Source: Tilletia caries (lineage: Eukaryota > Basidiomycota > Exobasidiomycetes > Tilletiales > Tilletiaceae). From it: a stretch of 64,000 bases of DNA. The notes beneath the pieces were generated by a model. The model did no database searches. It was not told the origin of the DNA and was given only the letters and a program-made list of their open reading frames with translations. Shown here piece after piece: positions 1-13,048 of the stretch. Location of the stretch: positions 1,364,001 through 1,428,000 of the forward strand of contig JALUTQ010000039.1 of assembly GCA_032718865.1 (NCBI GenBank). Reading direction: 5' to 3'. Position 1 is the stretch's first letter. Each line of letters opens with the position of its first letter. The translations under genes were made by a program, and so were the position numbers.

Positions 1-682
1 ATTCAAAGAGGCCATTCACGCTGATCCGAACATCATCTGGCGGGTCTGCAGCGAGAGAAAGGTGTTCGTGAAGGACTGGGACAAGAGCCCATTCCCAGAT
101 GAAACGGTTCTGAACCGGGTCATCGACCTGAACACACGAACGGTGATCCAGGTACGTCCGAGAATCTAGGTTTTGCTGGTCAGGGTATCCGCAGCTAACT
201 TTTTCCGCGCATCCCTCACAGCATGGTATGCAAGAGTGAGTTGGCCCTCCTGCCGTTGCTACACTTGCTCCAACGTCTTATGAGCTGACGCAACTGGTTT
301 TTTCCCTTTGGTTTCCTTCCTTCGTCCTGCTGCTACAGTTTCATCCTCATCGCGAACGGGACTCGCCTGATGATTCAGAACGCCACGTTCGGCGGCCTTC
401 AAGGGTTCCAAGAACAGCCACACCGTCAGTTCATCGTCGACGGCAAGTCGCAAGGCACTTTCCACAGTGAGAGGAAGGTCACTCTCATCGAATTCAACGA
501 TGCGGGCCATATGATTCCTACGTGAGTCGCTATAATGATTTTGCGCTCAATGGCTCTGGAGGTTCTTTTTCGGAGGCTGATTTCCACCTCCATCAAACAC
601 TTACAGGTTCGTGCCCGACGGAGCTCTGAAGGCTCTACGCTATCTGATCGGCGAGATTGGCCTGGACGACCTCGGCAAGTAG
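1..682 (+). CDS. Serine carboxypeptidase (family S10), 3' part only
   Basis: C-terminal part of a secreted/vacuolar serine carboxypeptidase; the gene is cut by the left edge of the window. Exons run 1-151, 222-235, 339-521 and 607-682 with GT..AG introns between them, ending in TAG. The 14-base second exon encodes HGMQ plus two bases of the catalytic Asp codon, which is completed by T in the next exon (HGMQ-D-FILIANG). The catalytic His lies in GHMIP. The closest relative in the window is the full-length minus-strand gene at 20223-22126, with identical intron positions and the shared stretch GFKEAIHADP. Known for the family: removal of C-terminal residues from peptides at acid pH using a Ser-Asp-His triad; the Ser part of this copy lies outside the window. 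Identification is firm; the substrate is unknown. Confidence 0.9.
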
Positions 683-1967
683 TCGAATCCGGCCACTCTT
701 CGAGAAGGGAACGTTCGCCCAAGGGGACGTCGAACTACACTTCGACCTCTCGAACGCATCATTCTGCTCTCCGTTTTCCAACATCCAGCCCTTCGTTTTT
801 CACACCCGTTCCTTCATCAATCCAGTTCAAACTACATCTCTCGCTGTATAAAGCTCCGAAGGAGATCTCCAGCAGCCGATACCCGCCTCCCAACGGACGT
901 TGAGGCGATAGCTAAAGTCGTCAGACGATACATGTACAAGTCACAGCAAGTGCCAGCGAATCTCTCTCTCTCTCAAAGCAATGGACAGTGTCAAGTGTGC
1001 GTTGTACAAAATTGCAGGTTGCAGAGTGACCGGTGTCATTCAGGTCTCGTTTCAGAGCCCGGAGACTCTTCCACGGACCACAGCACGTAGCAGATGGATA
1101 CCGAATTCCGGCCGTGAACACGCGGAAGCGCGCACACGACAAGCAGTACCCTGAAAGGATGGTCGATGTCTGTGGATCCAAGTGGAGAGATGTATTCGAT
1201 CAGTGCTGAGATTGATCAAGCCTGACGACGGATAAGATCCTCGAGAACACTCACTCATCGGACGAGGGCGGGCGGGCGCGAAGCAGGCCGGCCCTGGAGT
1301 CCTGTGAGATGACGAAGTCAAAAAAAATGGTAACATTAGCACAGTCATCCCTACTGATGCACCTCCATTGAGCTCACCTGTGAGAGTGACCGAAGATGGT
1401 TGGGGTGCCTCCCCATGGCGGCGTGTGTGTGAAGAGCCCGAGTTGAGGATCGGCATGGACTGAAGGAGAAGGCGCGACAGGAGAGCAAGGGGTGTGAGCG
1501 CATCAGTAACGGCAAGCAGGCAGGCAGGCAAGCCATGATGAACTCACTGTCTGTCACAAGTATGCGCACATGGGTTGATGAGGCGGGAGGGAGAGGGCAA
1601 CTGCTCCAGAGCAATCTGTATGTGGAAAACCGAGAAAGAAGCGGAAGGAAAGAACTGGGTAGTCAGCAAGCAGCAAAAGCAAGTGACACGGTGGCAAGTA
1701 GAAGAGAGTATACTCACTTGTGGTTGATGGTGTTGAAGATGTGCGCGTACCAGCGCGCTGGAAGAAGGTGAAAGGGTGAAGCGTGTGGTCAAGAGAGTGT
1801 GTGTGGGTCGGGGTGCGATAATCGCAGCCGAGTTCGGAGAGACGACAGCGTGAACGAAGAGAGGCGTGAGGCGAGGCGGGAGAGGGGCAGACTAGAGAAC
1901 GGGGGAGAGAGTAACGGTATTGTGGTGGGGGGTTGATGGGGGGAAGCCTTTGTGGCAAGAGAGGCGG

Positions 1968-1975
1968 AATTTATA
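1968..1975 (-). promoter_or_regulatory. TATA box-like element
   Basis: TATAAATT read on the minus strand, followed downstream by a CT-rich stretch typical of fungal transcription starts and then by consensus introns. It suggests a minus-strand transcript crossing about 1.9-0.9 kb. No experimental support. Confidence 0.35.
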
Positions 1976-2534
1976 CATCGGCGGCAGGGTGTGGCGAGGT
2001 GCGGGATCGGTCGAGCACCTTCCCCATGCATGAATCCCCACGCATGATGTGAGATGAGAACCAATCGAGGGTTGCTGCAAGATTGGAAGGGAGAATGGTA
2101 TGTACGAGTAGAACGAATGAAGCGAGGGAAGCAGTAAGCAGAGAAGAACGTCCGGTCAGTTTTTATCCGGTCGATCAGGCGGCAGGCGGCAGGCGATCAG
2201 GATATACTTCATCTCGGATATTTGGAGTCTCTCTCGCGGATCCTTGCCTCCTTGCTCCTTCGTCTCACGGACAGTCAGCCGACGGAAGACGATTCCCATC
2301 GCCTGCATCTGCAGCGCTTCACTTTGTGGCGGACTGTGGAATGGGAAACCTAAACCTTAGATTCCCCAGACTCTTTAGAGTTATGGGGTTATTGGGGTGG
2401 GTTTCTTACGGCCGTAAAAGGGCTGCCAGTGCTGCGGAGGACAATTGGCGAGTAGGAGGTTGGTAGAAGCTGGTATGAAATCTTGAGCCGGGCCCGTACC
2501 GATTGATGGAGAAATGACTCCTTCTCGAAGAATG

Positions 2535-2573
2535 ATGATCTTCTGCGATTCAAAAGGTGAGTCGAACGGCGTT
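2535..2573 (-). repeat. Solitary terminal-repeat end, same family as the 41908-43556 element
   Basis: Read on the minus strand the segment begins TGGAACGCCGTT, followed by TCACCTTTTGAA, and TA lies just outside. This matches with a few mismatches the terminal inverted repeats at 41908 and 43556. I found no partner end nearby, so it is a truncated or solitary copy. Confidence 0.5.
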
Positions 2574-2956
2574 CCATACGTCTGCACCGTGTCACATGAA
2601 CATGCACGGTCGAGCTCGATGAACGTCGCTTCTATCTAGCTCTGCCAACATCCCTACAACGCTTTCCTTTTGCAGAGATGGAGCAGAAGGAACAAGCCTC
2701 CAGCTCTTCTTCTGGACCCCGCCGTTCAAGTCGTTTGACCACACAGGTGCCACTTACTAAGGGGGAAACGTCCAGGCCTTCGAAACAGAAGGGCAAAGAA
2801 GTCATCCCAGCCTCAAACCCACCTTCTTCACAGCCTTCCACGTCCACTCTTCCTAGAGAAGTTGGAAAGTACAAGCCTGGAGGGGCTGGGGATATAGTGG
2901 GGAGTGCAGAGCAGCAATCGAAGATAGCAGGTGCCTTTGGTGAATGCAGGGCACGT

Positions 2957-4598
2957 CTACAATGCTTTTCGGGCACCCGCAAAGAAAGCTGGACTCGAGC
3001 CGCGCCAATCCCCGACGGGTTGTGCGGAGGTCGTGCCTGGGAGCGGAATCGTGTGGGTGAGCGGGGACGACTTGGCCGACGCCGACCCTGACCGCTGGGC
3101 AGCCACTCCTCCTGGTATTGCAGCAGCAGAGACACCACCACCACCACCCCTGGACCGAGTTACGCCGACCGAGGGTCGTTTGGCTCGACTCCCGCTGCCT
3201 GAAATACCTCCTCTCGTTGTGGGTGTCTCCTTCCTCTTCTGTGCTGAGACCGGCGCATCGGCGGAAGTTCCAGCTGTGGAGGAGCCACCGCCATTCGCAC
3301 CAGTGAGACCGAAGAAGACGCGAGTAGTTTGCTGCAGGGCGCTGGGCGTCGAGGGAACCGGTGTGCCTCCTGGCGTACTTCTCCCATCGGCTGTCCCAAG
3401 CTGAAGCGAAAGATTGGCCTTGGAGTCCGAGGATCCTCCTGCGGCCGCGGAAGCTGCACTTTTTCGCTCGGCGGCAACAGGGTGGTAGTCTTGATCAGGC
3501 CCTCCGAACCAGAGGGGTATACTCCAAGGTCGCCCGCTGATACTGAGAATCTCCCGCTTTCGTTGCGTCCATCTCCGCGGTGCTTTTTTGGCCGCATCTC
3601 CCGTTCGGTCCAGTGGGATGATGGCAGGAATGACCTGGGGAATGCGGGCAATGGGCTTGATGACGGGTACGGTGCGGAAGGGAGTGATGACTGGGTATTT
3701 GAATGGTCTTCCTTTGGGTGCTGCTGGGACGGCCGGGGTTGTTTTGGTGGCAGAGCCAGGTGCGGCTTTCCCTTTGGTTAACGTCGAACTTGATTTCGGA
3801 ACTGATGCAGGGCCGTAGAATTGAGAATGGCGGATCGTGGTTAGTGATTGTTATGAAGAGAAGAAGGGAGACATGGTAGACTCACTCGCGCTTCGGTCAG
3901 GTTCTGGGTGAACCTGGTACACAGCTTTCTGTCCCCTACTTGCGCACCCAACGAATGAAGGACAAGGAAAGGAAGATCATCTTGTCAGGATCAATGACGG
4001 CGGAAGGAGTAGGCAGCAGATTAGGCAAATGCTCACATTTTCAAACCCTTTCTCCACCCTCGTCCGGGCCCACTCGAACCGCGCGCCTGATGAGCTCGTC
4101 GTCGTTTGGCCGCAGGTAAATCGTCCAGCTCGGCAAGGGACATATCCTGTGTCTCTTCGCGAGTCGTCACCAATCTCTTCTTGCCCATGGCAGGTGATGA
4201 ACCCCCCGGGCTGGGAGTGTCCATGGCGGTTTCTGCCTTGACTACACGCTTCTTGGAAGACGAAGGTCTTTTCCTGACAGGCGTGCCTGACATGTTGCTG
4301 GCCTGGTCATGCTCGTCAACCTCGTCCACGAGTTCATCGAGTTCTTGATTCGCGCACAACACGGCCACGTCAGCATCGAAAAAGGGAGGGGATTGAAAAA
4401 AGGTCCAGGTTCAGTGTGCGCTGCGGACTGCACGAAGCGAGACTTGTGCTCACCATCCTCATTGCCGCCGTCGGAGCCACTCTGACTGCTAGCATACGAC
4501 ATGACATCCTCGCCCGAGCCGGTCGGAACGGTGCCGCCATCAAGTCCATCTTCCTTCGGGGGCAAGCGCAGCCGTATCTTGAACGACGGCGTGGCCAT
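2957..4598 (-). CDS. Nuclear protein, possible INO80 complex subunit Ies4-like
   Basis: Four-exon gene read from ATG 4598 (MATPSFKIRLRLPP) to TAG at 2957. The exon phases agree when the introns near 4450-4345, 4031-3955 and 3900-3800 are removed. The protein starts with a short hydrophobic/basic strand, then an acidic segment, an RKRPSSSKK basic patch, PAAKRRR and GPGRGWRKGLK, and a Pro/Val-rich part ending in PRRWTQRKREILSISGRPW. That W-x-S-x-G-x-x-W pattern resembles the conserved C-terminal block of fungal Ies4, but there are no catalytic motifs to confirm it. The last ~250 residues are Ser/Ala/Thr-rich and look disordered. The inference is a chromatin-associated protein; the structure is well supported, the name is tentative. 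It shares an 800-base upstream region with the divergent TPI gene. Confidence 0.6.
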
Positions 4599-5397
4599 GA
4601 GTGCGGATGATGTGCTGTGCTGTGCTGTTGAATGCACGGGGAGCTCAGCTTCAGGCGACTTTCTTACAGCTCAGCGCTCAGTGGTTGCGGGCGGGCAAGT
4701 TCGGGGTGCGTGGTTATCGTCGGGGTGAGTCAAGCGGGGACACGAAGCAGAGAAAGGGGGGCATGCTGGGCCCGATCACCGATGTGAAGCGTGCGGCCTC
4801 CGCCCGCCTCGCAAGTCGCAGTTGAGAACTTCCGAGCCGAACCTTTGCCCGTCGGTTCTGCCTCACTTTCGCACAAGGAAGCGGCCCGCACGAACGCACG
4901 AACCCAGGCCTCAAAGCGGTAACACACAATAATCGCAGCGCTACATACTCAGGGGTACGCAGACAGCATCCAGCATTCAGTCAGGGCGGTCTCGTATTCA
5001 GTTGCTACTTGGTCGCGACCACAGCAGCATGCGCACACGACATGAAGGCCGTTTGGGGGACAGGCCTTCGCGGAGAGGAAGGGCTGGAGGTGTGGTGGTG
5101 ATGAGGAAAGTGGCAAGCTTCTCAAAAGTGGAGCATTTTTGAATCGAGAATACCCCGCAAGCTTATCGGGTGTTCGCCGTTCGCTTTACTTGTTGGGAAG
5201 CTGGCGGAGGCGGAAGGCAACACCATCACTGACTGCACTGACATCCTCAGCACACCGCACTGCCTTGGTGAGTGGTTCCCGTGCGCTCGAGAGCAGACTG
5301 CAGACATGAGCGCTGATATGTGCGTATGTGGCACCCGCAGCTTCTCCGAATCATACCCGCATCCTTCCCATTGCCTTAACGATACCTGTTGCCCATC
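4599..5397. other. Divergent intergenic region between the Ies4-like gene and TPI
   Basis: About 800 bases with no convincing open frame. It must hold both promoters. Pyrimidine-rich stretches lie close to the TPI start, as expected for a highly expressed fungal glycolytic gene, but I see no certain TATA box. Confidence 0.5.
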
Positions 5398-6390
<993 letters not shown>

Positions 6391-6585
6391 ATCTGCTTTG
6401 CGTCCCATTCCCATCTCGGTCCCAACCATGTCGATCCATCTCAGTGTCTTCTGTGCAAGTAGATATGAACTGTTGTCATCTTTGAGCTCTTAAAGGCTTG
6501 CTACCAGGCCGAATGCACTTCTTTGCGTCACCCTTCTCCCTGCTATCTTGTCACGTCGAAAGCACTATCTGAAGTATTTGCGATG

Positions 6586-7933
6586 TCATTGTGTAGCCAT
6601 TATCACATCCGAGCTCGCCTGTTGTTCCAGCCAGTGACGCAGTGCTCTTCTGTCGACGAGGTCCACCAATCCACCCCACTCATCTCGGACTCTCGAGGCA
6701 AGTCCCATCGAGCCCAACGTGACTTCCGCGCCGGTATCGTCGTCGTTGTTGCCCCCACCATTCTTCTCAACGATTTCCCAGCCAGAATCATCGTATAGTC
6801 GTAAGAGAGCGGTCGAGATGATGCGTAGATCGTCCTCTTCTTCGACGTCGAACAAGACCCACCACGGCCTGGGTTGCGTTGGCAGGGCCAACGGCTCGGG
6901 CCGGTTCGTGAGCGCGGTGAGGTAAATGGCCGCACATGCTAGGATGTGAGGCGGGAACTGACAGTACAGTGACGTTTGAAGGGCGTCGTTCAGGTACGAC
7001 CAGGCTCGCTGAGCGAAGGAAGACTGCCGCGAAGAGTTTGTTGTTGGTGATGAGGCACCATTGCCTGCCTGTCGGTCATCCGTCAATCCTAATAACTTGA
7101 GGTAGTTGACCATGGTCGCGAAGGGTAGGTTGACTTGTACGTTGAAGCCTAGCCGTTTGAGGATTTGCATCTCCGCTATAACGAGGGCGTCCTTGACATC
7201 GTAAAAGTCTTGTGAGAAGTATGAAGGCGGCTTATACTCGAAAGATGATGCTTGCGCCCCGGCCGGTCCCGCTGGCAGGGCAGAACTATGGGTCATTGAT
7301 GACCCATGGCCGTTTCCAGCATACAGATGGCCCGGGCGGGAGATGACAGAAGAGCGTAATCTTGCACGCATAGAGGAAACATCGCCGACTTGAACGATGC
7401 CACTCAGCTCGAGCGAGCGCGGTCCAGGATTACACTTGGAAAGGTGTAACGCCCGCTGGATGAGGAAGTCAAAAACGTTGATCACATCCCGGACGCGAAC
7501 GAATTGCTCTTCGAGTTTGCAGGCGAGGAAGAGGGCACCCATGCTGATATCCTGTCCGCGTCGTACATATGCAAAATCACTGCCTCTGTCAGCTGCCTAC
7601 TGCCTTCAACAACACGACTCATACACACATTCCGGCTCACCTTGATACAGAATTGCTTCATCGAGCTCACAAACCAGAAGCGTTGGAAAAGGACCTGCGC
7701 GGTGGCCATCGCGACCTGTGGCCTGTTTGAAGAGTACGTTGTGAGCTTGCATTAGACCTGAAACAGGCTGAGGCTCCTCTCACTCACAGATGTAAGAGAA
7801 CGCCAGCCTGTTGAATCAACTGGCATCCATACACTCTCAATTCTTCCTCGAGGTCGTTCGGAATCCCATCGGCCCTCGAAGGCGTCTCGCTCAGCTGATG
7901 CAGACCAGCGAGGGTATTTGGCAGAGGCGCCAT
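6586..7933 (-). CDS. Cyclin L-type cyclin (transcription/splicing cyclin)
   Basis: Three exons starting at ATG 7933. The N-terminus contains TPSRADGIPNDLEEELR and then LPQVAMATAQVLFQRFWF, the classic first cyclin-box helices. MGALFLACKLEEQ follows after the second intron. The second cyclin fold contains EMQILKRLGFNVQVNLPF and SYLNDALQTSLYCQFPPHILACAAIYLTAL (split here only for length by reading across the fold). Length is about 395 residues. L-type cyclins pair with CDK11/CDK12-like kinases in the nucleus and link transcription to pre-mRNA splicing. The C-terminal Arg/Ser domain of animal cyclin L is absent, as in other fungi. It is convergent with TPI and divergent from Mis12 (268 bases between starts). 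The family call is strong; the exact kinase partner is inferred. Confidence 0.88.
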
Positions 7934-8201
7934 TGTCGGTCCAGTCCCTCAAGCCTGAGTCCGCCAGCACGCTCGACGCTGATCACCAGAAGGATCGGAG
8001 CGAGGCAGGAGAGCGCATCGATGCATGGAAGAAGGGCAAGAAAGTCGCTGAATCGCTTCATTGTCCGGTTTTCTCATCCGGGAAATTAGATGTTTTCCCG
8101 ACGCGTCGCGAACGCTTCGAAGTTGGAGACGCGTCCAGCCAGCTGGCGAGGACCACCAACTGCATGCAACACGCGAAAGTAGCGTTCACTCCCCTGCAAA
8201 A
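7934..8201. promoter_or_regulatory. Divergent promoter region, cyclin L / Mis12
   Basis: Only 268 bases separate the two start codons, so the two genes must share or closely juxtapose their promoters. Both products act in the nucleus. No specific factor site was identified. Confidence 0.5.
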
Positions 8202-9479
8202 ATGTACTCAGTCTATCTCACTGAATCACCCAGCAAGCGCCAGAAGCGCTCCGATGCCGACGGCGCCCAGCAAGACTCGGCAGACGCAAGCGCGGGTCCA
8301 TCTGGGAGCAAACCCCAAGAACCAGCCGACGCGACCGCATCCTCCTCCTTGTCTGAATCTACTTCGTCGCGGGACCCTATCACGCCAGCAGCGCACATCG
8401 AACAGCTCATCACAGAGCACCTCGGCTTTCATCCCCGTGTTTACATCGATCAGCTCACCCAGCTCGCCAACGACCATTTGCATGATCTGAACGCGCCCAT
8501 CGAGGAGGAGGTACGCGCGATGCTGCAAGAACAGGGCTCGCGGCCGGATGCTGAGCTCGAAGCTGAACAGGTGAGCTCACTGTTCCCTCATACTGGACTT
8601 GTGACATCTGCATTCTGACGGCGTTTTTGGTTTCCGAAGGGCGTACATGCGCTCGTGACTCTAATCGAGAACGCGCTCGACCACACATTTGACACCTTTG
8701 AGCTCTACTGCCTCCGAAGTGTGTTCCGCGTCACACCCGCCCAGGCACGCGCCATTACCCTGGCACACCATCGTGGAATGGACCTGCGCTCCGTTGAGGA
8801 GAAACGAGCTCATCTGGAGCGACTTGCGGGAAAATCGAAGCGTGGCTCGTCTCGGTCCAAAGCGAATGCTGAGACATCAACGGAGCAAGTCATCTCGGCG
8901 GAGGATGAATCTCGGACGCTGGCGGAGCGCGCAGCCCAACTGCGCAAAAAGATCGCAGTCGTGAGTTTTGATGTTCTTACTTTCTGCGCATCGATTTTTG
9001 AATTGCGCTGTCAAGAGGAAGCCTCTGACCAGTCCGTTCCTCTAACTCATGATCAGACGCGAGCGGTAAATGCAACGATATACGCAGCTACTGCCAAGTC
9101 CAGACGAGACATACTCGACGTGACAAATCTGCAAAAGCAACTTCCCATTCTCTTCGGCGGTGACGGCAGCCGCGCTTCCGACGACGACGTGATCATGAGT
9201 GATGGCGACGCCGCCCTTCCCGAGAATCCATCTGCTCTCTCCTCGCTACATCCCCAACTGGCCGTCAAAGTGCAAGAAGCGACACATATCTTGCTCGACT
9301 CGATTGCTAGCCTGCGACTCTCGGATCCGCTCGGCACGTCGGTGGGGTCCTCGGATAACAAGCCGACAGGAGTGCAGCCTGGCGCAGAGGGAGAGGATGA
9401 CCCGAGTGCTGGGAATGCCTTGCCTTGGTCATCCCGAGAAGGCTATCTCAAGTTCGTCGCGGACAAGGTCCGGACGTGA
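8202..9479 (+). CDS. MIS12: Kinetochore protein Mis12/Mtw1
   Basis: Subunit of the Mis12 (MIND) complex that joins centromeric chromatin to the Ndc80 microtubule-binding complex. Three exons (8202-8570, 8640-8960, 9057-9479), all phase 0, give 370 residues. After an N-terminal Ser-rich stretch with a basic SKRQKR patch, the Mis12 domain begins ITEHLGFHPRVYIDQL and continues with FDTFELYCLRSVFRV and ITLAHHRGMDL, the most conserved parts of the family. Predicted helical, charged segments follow (coiled coil about residues 190-240). The C-terminus is disordered and acidic. ATG 8202 opens MYSVYLTESPSK; upstream in-frame codons do not give a better start. It is convergent with the double-Myb gene and divergent from cyclin L. 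Confidence 0.92.
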
Positions 9480-10063
9480 ATCGAAGTCGCCGGCCGATAG
9501 CTTCGCAGAGTACATGTGTGTGAGGGGGAGAGCTCTGAATTCGGGGCTCGAACTCGGCGCAACGATACATACATTATACATACCCATCTCCCATCCAGGC
9601 GCCACGATACACAATTCATACCCATCTTCCATCCAGAATGGAATCTTCATTACCTTACAATTGCACTTCAGCGCAGCCAGTTGGCCCATCATTGTCCCAG
9701 TCCATCACGAGGTATCGAGAGTAAGACGGCTATGATGAATTGTTCATACGTGTATTCACATCTTGAGTGCTGGGCGTCCACGCGCCGCAACAGCAACCGA
9801 AACCAGGAGAGGAAAGAGATTATGTACAGAGGAGAGGGGATCTGGCCAGGCCGGAAGTTGAATTTTGGAAAAGGATGGGGATGCGGGAAGAAATTTAGAA
9901 ACCTCCTCTATACAGGTATTATGCCCAATGGAGATGTCTGCATAGAAAGCGCGGGAGACGAAAGGGCAACGGCGTTTCGACTCGAGTTCGTGGGAAGAGA
10001 CGACTCGAGGAGTTCGTCGGAACAAAAGCGTTGTTCGGACGACCGACCGGTAGCGGCCTGAGC
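9480..10063. other. Convergent intergenic region between Mis12 and the Myb gene
   Basis: Holds the 3' ends of both genes. It contains a short direct repeat (CACGATACA(C/T)-type) around 9560-9620. No gene or further element was seen. Confidence 0.5.
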
Positions 10064-11759
10064 TCACCAGTAGGGGCTGGCCGTCGGACTGCCGGTGTTG
10101 AAGGTACCCATCGAGGGAGCCGAGTGGATATTGGCAAAATGCGCGAATGCCTCCGGGTGATGATGGTGGTTCATATGGTGGTCGCTCGACGACGGCCGGC
10201 TCATCTCGGTCCCGCCGACGGCAGGGTCGTTGGGGTCGGCAATGGAAGGCGCCGAGGAGAGGGTCGTCGTCTGCCCATCGGAGACGGAACGGCCTGGATG
10301 TGTGGGCGCTGAGGAGGCAGGCCCAACAATCATGCTGGTATTATTGGTAGGATTGCTCGGACCAGCCGTAGCACTGCCGTCCAGCCAGTTGGACAGGAGT
10401 GGGGGGAGGTTCATCGACCCCATGTCGATAAACTTGGGCAGATCATCGAGCGAAAAGTTGGTCACCGAGTGATGGTGCAGATCGCCCGCAAAGGGGTGGT
10501 GGGAGGGTGCCACGCTCGTGCTCATGTTTGGGGTGCCATTGAAGCCGGAGAGGAAGGGGTTCCACATCGAGGATGTCGGAACGACAGGGTCGAGCAAGTC
10601 TTGAACAGGATCGAGAAAAGCGTCCATTGCCGAAGACCAGATCGTTGGACGGAGAGGGCTGTGCCCGTCGATAGCGCTCTGTGCACGAGGGAAGTACGCC
10701 GGTTGGGGCACCATGGCAGGTGTTGCCGTCAGGGGAAGCACGGACCTCTCGGCCATCGGGAACGAGCCGGAGAAGGACCGGGCGAGGATCCCGTTCATTG
10801 CGCTGACTTCGGCTGCCTCGGTCTCACTTGAAGGGGTAAGGTCGAAGTTGCTGACCTTGGGCGTGGCCCGCTTGCTGGAGAAGGAGCGCTGCAGACCGCC
10901 CACTGCAGGCCCTGCACCTGTCCCATCACTGCTGCTGCCAAACTGGTTTGCCGCGGTATCATAGCCCGCGAGGCTCTCGGGAGCTGAGGGTACGTTGTTT
11001 GCGCTGGGTCGGCGCTCTCGTTTTGGCTTAGGCCTGGGCTTGTACCCGGCCTTCTCGTACTCGGCCGGAAATGCATTTCGGAAGCGATCTCGGAGATCGG
11101 TCGCACGCCGGAGCCCAGAAAAGACGGGATCGCGAGCAATGACGGACCAGTGGGAGCCATGCTTCTCGTAGCCACGCTTGATGGCATCGTCTTCGGCGGG
11201 ACTGAAGGGACGACGCTGGTTAGTTTTCACTTTTTGAAATATGCTGTGCCCTGCTGAATCTTTGCCTCGGACGCGGTGACTGTGGTGTGTTTTGGCGTTC
11301 GGATAGACTTCATGGTAGGTATCGGGGAAGTATGTACGGAAGCGATCCTTCAGGTCGCCGGCAGTGCGGTCGGCAAAGCGATGGGCAATGTCCTTGTCGA
11401 GAAGCATGGCTTTCCAGTTTCCAATGCCGTGCTGCGCATGCAAAGAAAGAAAATGCGGCCATGAGCATGAAAGAATTTCTCGGCGGATAAAGTAATGGGT
11501 TACTCACCTTGTTGCAGCCTTCAACCAAGGCGTTGGTCTCGTCTTCAGACCAGAAGTGCTTGTGGAAAGGATGTTGGTTGCAGACGGAGGAAGGAGGAGT
11601 GATTGAATTTGAGCGGGAAAGCGTGTGGGAAGACTGCGATGCGGGCATTGTGGTATCGATAAAAGCAGCGGCGTTGAAGTGGGCCGTCGATGACATGGAG
11701 GCGTTCTGGTTTCGTATTTCCTCTGACTGGTCAAAGGCGAAAGGCTGGAGGGGATCCAT
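10064..11759 (-). CDS. Double-Myb DNA-binding protein (Teb1/Tay1-like, telomere-repeat type)
   Basis: Two exons (about 11759-11508 and 11431-10064) give 539 residues. The first Myb repeat, FWSEDETNALVEGCNKHGIG followed by NWKAML, is interrupted by the intron. The second is RRPFSPAEDDAIKRGYEKHG followed by SHWSVIARD and DLRDRFRNAFP, a telobox-like third helix. The remaining ~350 residues are Ser/Pro/Asn-rich with a His cluster (DHHMNHHHHPEA) and look disordered. Basidiomycete and Schizosaccharomyces proteins with this two-Myb layout bind telomeric TTAGGG repeats or promoter copies of them; the role here is inferred from that. The ATG chosen gives MDPLQPFAFD; the frame continues upstream only through a GTG codon. 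Confidence 0.75.
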
Positions 11760-12809
11760 GGCGAACGCTGGGTGCGACTGGCGGGTTTTGGAGCTGGAGA
11801 GTTTCACGGTATCTGTGTTAACAGCTGTTGGCGGAAGAGACCGACAGATGCATGGTATCCAGTAGAAGACCGAGCAGGCCTATTGGGGTGCTTGGTATGA
11901 GGTTTTGAACAGGAGCTGGCGGGTTGAATGCTCCAAGACGTTTGTGAATCGAGCCCAGCCTCGTCTTCGGAAATCGGCTTGTGGGTACGAGAGTAAGCGC
12001 ACGAAAGCCGCTTGATGCTTGCTGTGACTGCGTAGAATGTGTGGCGCTTCTCCCTTGCTGAGTTGGGAGCGCGGGGGCCGCACGGGAGGGACTGGCCCCC
12101 CGGTATGAAGAAGCGGAGCGCGTCTAGAAGATGTCACCGAGGGATTTGCACCTTGCACGGGTTGTTTTTGGCAGCTTGGGAGGCGGCTCGCGAGACCGAC
12201 TGCGTGGGCGGGAGCTTGGAGGGCGGGAGGAGAGAGAGGGAGAGAGAAAGAAGAGGAGAGGGAAGGGGAGCGCTCCGTCCGACAGGTGGGCGCAAACCAG
12301 TTGCCTTTTTGTATCACTCCCGCCAAAGCGTCTCATAAAACACCGTTAGCCTCAGTCGCTCGTCTGCGGGGTCTTCTCAGTCAGCTCGACGGGGTCTGGC
12401 CCGGATGAGATTGAGTCTGTCTTATGTTGTGACCTTCAGAGTTCGCGCTTCAGCACCGTTCCCAAAATAATTTCACCGAGCCAGCCAGCCAGCCTTCAGA
12501 CTGGCCTCGGACAGCCGGCAGGACCAGGCACTCAGGAGGTGCGCGCGTTCGCTTTGACGCTTTTAACGAGGACGCGCTTCTCAGATATGATCGTCATCAA
12601 GTCATAGTGACTCTGATCGATCTCACCCTGACCCACGAACTGACAGACCACGATCCAAATCCAACACCTCATGCATGACCGAAGGCTGTCTAACGAACGG
12701 CTGTTCGCATCGTCTCCTCGTCTGTCTCAGATCTCAGATTTCCCGCCGGCTCGGAGTCGTTGGCACGAAAGCCTTCTCTCCACACGCAGAACGATACTTC
12801 CACTACATA
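11760..12809. other. Upstream region of the Myb gene, no gene seen
   Basis: About 1 kb of sequence rich in GAGA and CT runs, with short frames only. It probably contains the promoter and 5' leader of the Myb gene. It ends at the left TA of the inverted-repeat element that starts at 12810. Confidence 0.45.
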
Positions 12810-13048
12810 CAGGAGGGGGACAGTGAGTGGGTCGGAAACTGGCAAGTTTTTGACCATGAACACCACACCACTCGAAAACTACCTCACAAACACACAACAC
12901 GCAAAGAGAAGAAACATAGCTAGCATAGAGATCTACTACCTCCCGCTTCTTTGGGGTCGTTTGATTGTGTGGTCGCTGAGAGCGAAGGTGCAGTAAGTAG
13001 ATTTGTACGGTGGTGATGTTTTTGGACAGTGAGTGGAATGGTTGGCCA

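Larger units (their letters stand above)
683..2956. other. Long intergenic region with a possible short spliced transcript on the minus strand
   Basis: No recognisable protein here. On the minus strand a TATAAATT box (about 1968-1975) is followed by a pyrimidine-rich leader and four to five good GTGAGT..CAG intron signals between about 1730 and 1170. Splicing them gives only short open frames, for example one of about 67 codons starting with MGRHPN, without a known domain. This could be a small unrecognised gene or a noncoding transcript. At 2535-2573 there is one end of a TA-flanked inverted-repeat family seen again at 41.9-43.6 kb. A CAGG tetranucleotide run lies near 1511-1530. Confidence 0.4.

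Noticed and set aside
2678..3781. Long plus-strand frames with Ser/Pro/Lys-rich text resembling a retroelement gag
   Set aside because: They lie antisense to the spliced Ies4-like gene, whose exon phases fit exactly; the frames are shadows of its GC-rich low-complexity exon.
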